This document shows, piece by piece, positions 17,265 through 21,383 of a stretch of DNA of 21,383 nt. The translations under genes were made by a program, and so were the position numbers. Under the pieces are notes generated by a model. That model was not told the DNA's origin. It did no database searches and saw only the letters and a list, made by a program, of their open reading frames with translations. How positions within the stretch are numbered: the first letter of the stretch is position 1; each line of letters begins with the position of its first letter. The DNA is from Halanaerobiales bacterium (GTDB lineage: Bacteria; Bacillota_F; Halanaerobiia; DY22613), in contig JAGMES010000070.1 in NCBI GenBank assembly GCA_023128035.1, positions 1 through 21,383 on the forward strand, in the 5' to 3' direction.

Positions 17265-17294
17265 TATTATGATCCTCAAAAGAGCTAACTATTC
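17265..17294 (-). promoter_or_regulatory. Sigma-G-like (forespore) promoter of the DUF1657 gene
   Basis: The minus strand has GAATA (17294-17290), an 18-nt spacer and CATAATA (17271-17265). This fits the Bacillus subtilis sigma-G consensus GHATR-N17/18-CATXHTA at every defined position. The implied start of transcription lies about 20 nt before ATG 17236, leaving room for the GGAGGT site. Confidence 0.6.
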
Positions 17295-17317
17295 TAGTAA
17301 CTTTTACCAAAAACCCG

Positions 17318-18784
17318 TTACATAAATGGAGTAAATGTAATATGATCATCTAGGTTTTGTTCAGATAATAGCTCTTTGCTAAGATGAGAGAGAATACGAA
17401 TTCCTTTTATCATCTCTGCTTCTTCAACAGTAGCTATACTCAATCTGAAAAAGCGATTAGGTCTACCATCAGGATAAAAAACAGAGCCAGGCACAATAAT
17501 TACACCTTCATTAAGGCATTTTTTATATAACCTATTTGAAAGAAAACCTTCCGGCAACGCTAGCCAAAAATTTAATCCACCACCTGGTATAATATATTTT
17601 ACTTGTTCGGGTAATTCCTGACGAAGAAGTTTAACAAAAAACTGATACTTTTTAAAATAGTTCTGTCGCATTTCTTCAATATGTTTCTCCCACAAATCTC
17701 TTCGCAAAAGCAAATCAAAGGTTCGTTGAATTAAACCAGAAGAAGATATATCTGAAGAATGCTTTGCAGCCATCATCTGACTAACCATCATGTCCGGTGA
17801 AACCATGAAAGCAATCCTAAAACCTGGCATAAATATTTTACTAAAACTCTTAATATAAATTACATCCTCGGCACCATTCATAGATTTTAAAGATGGAATA
17901 GGGTTATCTATAAAATAAAGTTCACTTAAAGAATCATCTTCCACAATTGTTAAACCCCATTTTCGACTCAACTCCAGTAACTTTGTTTTTTTCTCTTCGG
18001 TATAACTATATCCTGTAGGATTTTGAAATGAGGTCATGATATATAAGAATTTAGGCTGATATTCTGCTAATTGTGTCTCTAAAATCTCTAGATCAATTCC
18101 ATCTTCTCGAATAGGAATCGATACTAAGCGAGCTCCCCGTGATTTAAAAGCTGATATAGCCCCAGTATAAGTTGGTTCTTCTGTAAAAACTACATCTCCA
18201 TGATTTAAAAGAACTTTTGCTAAAATATCAATCCCCTGTTGAGCTCCTGAGACTACCTGAATATTTTTTACCTGACATTTGATACCCTTAGTTAAAAGAT
18301 ATTGATGAAAAGCTTCGCGTAAAGGTTGATACCCCAAACTTTCCTGATATCCAAATACTTCTCCACCATCTCGGTCCAATACATGGTTAATAGCATTTTT
18401 CACTTCCTGAATCGGAAAATACTCTGGATCAGGAGTGGCGGTAGCAAAACTGATCATATTTTGCTTTGAAGTTACCTGGCCTTGATTCATTAATTGAATC
18501 TCCTCGTCTAAAAACCTCTCTTCACGATCAATTTTTTGAAAAATAGGTGCTACATATGTACCACTTCCAACCTTCTTAATAACCAATCCATCCTCTTCTA
18601 ACAATTTGTATGCATTCACTATCGTTACATTATTCACTTTAAGTAGTTCTGCCAACTGACGAATTGGTGGTAATTTTTGATGTTCTTCTAGTATTCCCTT
18701 TTCAATCATCTCTTTTACCTGTTGATATAACTGAATATATAAATGTTGATCTGCTTGCTTGTCTAATCGTATCTGTTCAAACAT
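17318..18784 (-). CDS. pdxR: MocR/GntR-family PLP-dependent regulator of B6 synthesis (PdxR)
   Basis: The 488-residue protein matches the usual MocR length (about 460-490). Residues about 12-80 are a GntR-type winged helix (LPPIRQLAELLKVNNVTIVNAYKLLEEDGLVIKKVGSGTYV). The rest is a fold-type I aminotransferase-like domain with SGAQQG, NPTG (about 255-258), VEDD (about 282-285) and the PLP-binding lysine in IKSFSK (Lys316). These domains sense PLP and control transcription rather than transaminate. The ATG at 18784 is chosen because TGGAGGG lies 9 nt upstream; an upstream TTG at 18832 would run through the promoter and operator repeats. Divergence from pdxS-pdxT identifies it as PdxR, the known regulator of that operon in several Bacillota and Actinobacteria. 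Whether it activates or represses here cannot be read from the sequence. Confidence 0.93.
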   Translation of the reverse strand: MFEQIRLDKQADQHLYIQLYQQVKEMIEKGILEEHQKLPPIRQLAELLKVNNVTIVNAYKLLEEDGLVIKKVGSGTYVAPIFQKIDREERFLDEEIQLMNQGQVTSKQNMISFATATPDPEYFPIQEVKNAINHVLDRDGGEVFGYQESLGYQPLREAFHQYLLTKGIKCQVKNIQVVSGAQQGIDILAKVLLNHGDVVFTEEPTYTGAISAFKSRGARLVSIPIREDGIDLEILETQLAEYQPKFLYIMTSFQNPTGYSYTEEKKTKLLELSRKWGLTIVEDDSLSELYFIDNPIPSLKSMNGAEDVIYIKSFSKIFMPGFRIAFMVSPDMMVSQMMAAKHSSDISSSGLIQRTFDLLLRRDLWEKHIEEMRQNYFKKYQFFVKLLRQELPEQVKYIIPGGGLNFWLALPEGFLSNRLYKKCLNEGVIIVPGSVFYPDGRPNRFFRLSIATVEEAEMIKGIRILSHLSKELLSEQNLDDHITFTPFM

Positions 18785-18785
18785 A

Positions 18786-18902
18786 AATTGTATCCCTCCA
18801 AATATTTTTTCATCAACATATTGACAATACAATTAATCTATGGCACAATGATTACAGAACAATTACGATACAATTTCGAAATTGTTCCCATACAATTATT
18901 AT
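18786..18902. promoter_or_regulatory. pdxR-pdxS intergenic operator/promoter array
   Basis: ATACAATT occurs three times on plus (18827-18834, 18868-18875, 18890-18897) and once inverted (18786-18793, overlapping the pdxR leader). GAACAATT at 18857-18864 and its inverse at 18880-18887 bracket the middle copy. The 14-bp palindrome CAATTTCGAAATTG (18871-18884) is centred on TTCGAA. Cores recur at 11- and 22-nt steps, on one DNA face. A -10-like TATTAT (18897-18902) has only weak -35 candidates. Long direct-plus-inverted repeats are typical of MocR/PdxR targets, so PdxR binding is inferred. Confidence 0.55.
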
Positions 18903-18939
18903 ATCACATTTTTTAATTCTGTAAAGGAGGAGTTTTCAA

Positions 18940-19818
18940 ATGACAGATCGTTATAAACTGAATAAAAACTTAGCTCAAATGCTAAAAAATGGGGTAATTA
19001 TGGATGTAACCAATCCCGAACAAGCGGTGATTGCAGAAAAAGCAGGCGCGACTGCTGTAATGGCTTTAGAGAGGGTTCCAGCAGATATCAGAAAAGATGG
19101 CGGTGTTGCAAGAATGTCTGATCCAAAAATGATTGAAGATATCATGAAAGCCGTCTCCATTCCAGTTATGGCAAAAGTACGAATTGGTCACTTTGTAGAA
19201 GCACAAATTCTAGAAGCTCTCGGAGCAGATTACATAGATGAAAGTGAAGTTTTGACCCCTGCAGATGAAATCAATCACATTGATAAAACCGCTTTTAAAA
19301 TCCCATTTGTTTGCGGTGCACGTAATTTAGGCGAAGCTCTACGTCGTATTGGTGAAGGAGCCTCTATGATTAGAACTAAGGGTGAGGCTGGTACTGGTAA
19401 TGTTGTAGAAGCTGTTCGGCACATACGCACCATTAACAGTGAAATTCGCCGTCTGACAACTATGACAAAAGATGAACTGATGGCTGCCACAAAAGAATTG
19501 CAAGCACCATACCATCTCATTGAATATGTAGCAAAAAACGGTAAGCTACCAGTAGTTAATTTTGCAGCAGGTGGAATTGCCACTCCTGCTGATGCTGCTT
19601 TAATGATGCAATTAGGAGTAGATGGTGTTTTTGTAGGGTCTGGAATTTTTAAATCCGGTGATCCTGCAAAACGTGCTCGTGCTATCGTTTTAGCAGTAAC
19701 CCATTATTCTGACCCCGCTACCCTTTTAGAAATCTCAAAAGATTTAGGTGAACCAATGGTTGGCATCAATATAGATACATTAGATGCCAAAGACAGATTA
19801 GCTAAAAGAGGCTGGTAA
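18940..19818 (+). CDS. pdxS: PLP synthase, PdxS (synthase) subunit
   Basis: The 292-residue (beta/alpha)8 enzyme makes pyridoxal 5'-phosphate from ribose 5-phosphate (or ribulose 5-phosphate), glyceraldehyde 3-phosphate and ammonia supplied by PdxT, in the cytoplasm; the known complex is 12 PdxS plus 12 PdxT. The catalytic residues are in place: Asp22 (VIMDV), Lys79 ([10 protein letters not shown]) and Lys147 (RTKGEAGTG), each two positions before the B. subtilis D24/K81/K149 numbering. The phosphate-binding segments [13 protein letters not shown] and [11 protein letters not shown] are also conserved. The length is normal. AAAGGAGG lies 9 nt before the ATG. The stop is followed by one base and then the pdxT start, so the two are translationally linked. 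Control by the divergent PdxR is expected. Confidence 0.98.
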   Translation: MTDRYKLNKNLAQMLKNGVIMDVTNPEQAVIAEKAGATAVMALERVPADIRKDGGVARMSDPKMIEDIMKAVSIPVMAKVRIGHFVEAQILEALGADYIDESEVLTPADEINHIDKTAFKIPFVCGARNLGEALRRIGEGASMIRTKGEAGTGNVVEAVRHIRTINSEIRRLTTMTKDELMAATKELQAPYHLIEYVAKNGKLPVVNFAAGGIATPADAALMMQLGVDGVFVGSGIFKSGDPAKRARAIVLAVTHYSDPATLLEISKDLGEPMVGINIDTLDAKDRLAKRGW

Positions 19819-19819
19819 T

Positions 19820-20389
19820 ATGTTAAGAATAGGAATATTGTCTCTTCAAGGAGGAGTTGAAGAGCATGAATCTCATCTAAAAAAATTGTGTGTAGAAACA
19901 TTCCGTATAAAAAAACCAGGTCAACTAGCAAATTGTCAAGGTTTAATCTTACCAGGTGGAGAAAGTACCGCTATTGGCAAAACACTCATTGAAACATCTT
20001 TACATCAAGAAATAATTAATTATGCAAATAAAGGAATGCCTATTTGGGGCACATGTGCTGGGATGATTCTTCTATCCAAAGAGATTGAAAATCAAAAAGA
20101 ATCTTACCTTAAACTTCTTGATGTTACCATCTGTCGCAATGGTTTTGGTCGTCAACTTGATAGTTTTACTGCTGAAGCGTTGATCCCAGAAGTCTCAAAT
20201 GAACCTATTCCACTGATCTTTATCCGTGCTCCATATGTAAAAAATATTGGGCGAGATGTACAGACTCTTTTGCAATGGGATAATAAAATTGTAGCAGTAC
20301 AGCAAGACTCGATTCTAGGAACTTCTTTTCATCCAGAACTAACAGATGATCTTCGATTCCACCAATATTTTTTGCAAATGGTTAAATAA
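19820..20389 (+). CDS. pdxT: PLP synthase, PdxT (glutaminase) subunit
   Basis: The 189-residue class I glutamine amidotransferase hydrolyses glutamine and passes ammonia to PdxS. The triad is intact: nucleophile Cys79 in GTCAGMILL, and His171 and Glu173 in SFHPELT. The glutamine-binding PGGEST (45-50), RNGFGRQLDSF (106-116) and FIRAP (134-138) are also typical of PdxT. The length matches the family. It begins one base after pdxS. Its ribosome site, AGAGG, lies within the pdxS end, so coupling is likely. The coding region ends in a TAA that forms the left edge of a 30-bp palindrome. Confidence 0.97.
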   Translation: MLRIGILSLQGGVEEHESHLKKLCVETFRIKKPGQLANCQGLILPGGESTAIGKTLIETSLHQEIINYANKGMPIWGTCAGMILLSKEIENQKESYLKLLDVTICRNGFGRQLDSFTAEALIPEVSNEPIPLIFIRAPYVKNIGRDVQTLLQWDNKIVAVQQDSILGTSFHPELTDDLRFHQYFLQMVK

Positions 20390-20417
20390 TATATTTAGCT
20401 TATAAGCTAAATATATT
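20388..20417. repeat. Perfect 30-bp palindrome at the pdxT stop codon
   Basis: The 15-nt arms 20388-20402 and 20403-20417 are exact inverse complements with no spacer and are AT-rich, centred on AGCTTA|TAAGCT. The left edge overlaps the pdxT TAA. No T-tract follows directly, so it is a weak terminator at best; an mRNA-end hairpin or a protein-binding site is possible. Confidence 0.6.
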
Positions 20418-20419
20418 CA

Positions 20420-20535
20420 GTTTAACAACTTTCGGAAGGGGATTTATACCCCCACCGAAAGCTAACTTATTTGAGAATAGCTACCCCACTTGTAGAAGAT
20501 GGAGGACTTATGCCTTCCGAAATTGTTGTTAAAAC
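20420..20535. repeat. 116-bp structured element with long imperfect inverted ends (MITE-like or RNA switch-like)
   Basis: The arms 20420-20439 and 20513-20535 pair over 20 bp with a 2-nt and a 1-nt bulge. Inside, CTTTCGG-aa-GGGG-atttata-CCCC-ca-CCGAAAG (20429-20461) forms its own hairpin that uses the same bases as the left outer arm, so the two folds exclude each other. AGCTA/TAGCT (20460-20482) and CCCCACTT/AAGATGGAGG (20484-20503) give further arms. The last arm and its CTTAT tail match the element at 4630-4657. No protein is encoded. Confidence 0.5.
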
Positions 20536-20554
20536 TATATTTCATAAATTAATT

Positions 20555-20597
20555 AAAGCTATATCTCGTATGTAAACATTAGAGGTATAGCTTTTTT
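20555..20597 (+). terminator. Rho-independent terminator downstream of pdxST
   Basis: A 13-bp stem (20555-20567 with 20582-20594, one G-U pair) with a 14-nt loop is followed by a run of T (GCTTTTTTG). It lies 165 nt after pdxT and 66 nt before the next gene. It should end the pdxST transcript unless the preceding structured element modulates read-through. Confidence 0.75.
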
Positions 20598-20662
20598 GAT
20601 TAATGAAAAAGGTTTTTTCATCTTTGCCCCGAAATAGATGTTAAAAAGGAGGTTTAATTTTA

Positions 20663-21268
20663 ATGAAAAATATAACTATACTTATCTTCGCATTTTTGCT
20701 CTGCTTCAATGCTATAGGTTTAGCTAAAGAATATCAAATTCCTGATAATTTTAATCAGCTAATTGATTTAACCTATGAAACAATCTACCGTTCTTTAAAA
20801 GTAGATGATAACCTTTTTTATGATGTGTATCTTTTTGACGAATACTGTATGGCCTTATCTGCCCTCGCTCGTACTGAGATCGGTGAACTGTCTTTACATG
20901 AGATGAAAGAGTATTTTCAAAAAAGCCTTAAAAAATATGATTCAGCGAATAATTTTTTACTTCTTATAATGGTTCAGGATTTAAAAAATACTATTGATCT
21001 ATCTGATTTTCCTTCTCAAGTAGAAATTCAGAATTCACAGGGAGAATCCCTAACTGGAACAGCACTAGAAAACTATAATCCAGTCTTTATCCTTAATTTT
21101 CCCAAAGAAAAAGTTAATAACCTTTTAAGTCAAGATCAAAATATAACAATTCAAATCAAAACAGCAGATGGCCCACTCGGTAAAGTTATCTTCAACCGTA
21201 ATTATGAAAAACAAATTCCAGAAAAAATTCGAGAACTTTTACAAATTTTGTTACTACTCACCTACTAA
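20663..21268 (+). CDS. Secreted protein of unknown family
   Basis: The 201-residue protein starts at ATG with AAAGGAGG about 10 nt upstream. Residues 1-21 form a signal peptide (ITILIFAFLLCFNAIGLA, cut before KE); the cysteine inside lies in the hydrophobic core and does not make a lipobox. The mature part has a mainly helical N-terminal half (about 28-110, TYETIYRSLKVDDNLFYDVY ... EMKEYFQKSLKKYDS) and a beta-rich C-terminal half (QVEIQNSQGESLTGTALEN, NITIQIKTADGPLGKVIF), ending in the hydrophobic ILLLLTY. I do not recognise a family. It follows the pdxST terminator, so it is probably transcribed on its own; a link to B6 synthesis is not indicated. Confidence 0.8.
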   Translation: MKNITILIFAFLLCFNAIGLAKEYQIPDNFNQLIDLTYETIYRSLKVDDNLFYDVYLFDEYCMALSALARTEIGELSLHEMKEYFQKSLKKYDSANNFLLLIMVQDLKNTIDLSDFPSQVEIQNSQGESLTGTALENYNPVFILNFPKEKVNNLLSQDQNITIQIKTADGPLGKVIFNRNYEKQIPEKIRELLQILLLLTY

Positions 21269-21271
21269 CAT

Positions 21272-21294
21272 TTTACTAAAAAATATTTGGTAAA
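21272..21294 (+). terminator. Weak hairpin after the last complete gene
   Basis: TTTACTAAA (21272-21280) pairs with TTTGGTAAA (21286-21294) through nine pairs including one G-U, loop AAATA. There is no T-run after it, so terminator function is doubtful. Confidence 0.3.
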
Positions 21295-21373
21295 TAATGT
21301 GGATTATTTAGCAATGCATAAAAGGATTTTAGTAATTTATGTAGAATGTACATTACTAAGATCTGGAATTTTT

Positions 21374-21383
21374 GAGGTGACAT
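21374..21383 (+). promoter_or_regulatory. Ribosome binding site and probable start of a gene beyond the right edge
   Basis: The window ends in TTTTTGAGGTGACAT. GAGGTG is the same ribosome-site form used by the NHL gene, and the final AT could be the first two bases of an ATG. An inverted repeat TTAGTAA/TTACTAA lies just upstream (21329-21359) and could be an operator. Confidence 0.35.

Noticed and set aside
18785..18832. N-terminal extension of PdxR to a TTG at 18832
   Set aside because: It would translate the ribosome site and promoter/operator repeats; ATG 18784 with TGGAGGG 9 nt upstream begins at the normal MocR N-terminus.
18975..19931. Minus-strand frames opposite pdxS and pdxT
   Set aside because: They are antisense shadows of highly conserved genes.

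Overview
The window is AT-rich and reads as an anaerobic, endospore-forming member of the Bacillota (clostridial or Halanaerobiales-like; lineage confidence is low). Support comes from strong AGGAGG-type ribosome binding sites, the PdxS/PdxT (DXP-independent) route to vitamin B6 with a MocR-type PdxR regulator, a DUF1657 protein of the kind found with spoVA genes, and a sigma-G-like promoter in front of that gene.

Left part (1-6065): a large secreted protein gene runs off the left edge on the minus strand. It is open for all of 1-3522 and has a signal peptide, a glycine-rich beta-type region and many FN3/Ig-like domains. It is divergent from a secreted NHL-repeat protein (3659-4594). A small two-hairpin element and a bidirectional terminator follow, then the lipoprotein gene 4719-6065 on the minus strand.

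Middle (6078-16628): one 10.5-kb minus-strand gene encodes a secreted protein of about 3516 residues with no recognisable enzyme domain. Most of it is a higher-order super-repeat of about 865 residues, present three times plus a truncated fourth copy. Each unit has the order [Ig-like with nidogen-like insert]-PKD-PKD-[Ig-like with insert]-PKD. A DNRLRE-like domain and FN3 domains close the protein. The gene lies 12 nt upstream of the lipoprotein gene, so the two probably form an operon for an envelope or extracellular scaffold.

Right part (16629-21383): a 370-bp non-coding stretch holds a candidate promoter with a Spo0A-box-like site and a terminator. After it come the DUF1657 gene with its sigma-G-like promoter, pdxR (minus), and the divergent pdxS-pdxT operon (plus). 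The pdxR-pdxS intergenic region carries three direct copies and one inverted copy of ATACAATT plus a TTCGAA-centred dyad, a plausible PdxR operator array. Downstream of pdxT lie a perfect 30-bp palindrome, a 116-bp element with mutually exclusive hairpins that shares a motif with the element near 4630, and a terminator. A gene for a secreted protein of unknown family follows, and at the last bases there is a ribosome binding site for a gene outside the window.

No tRNA, rRNA, CRISPR array, transposase gene or phage gene was seen.
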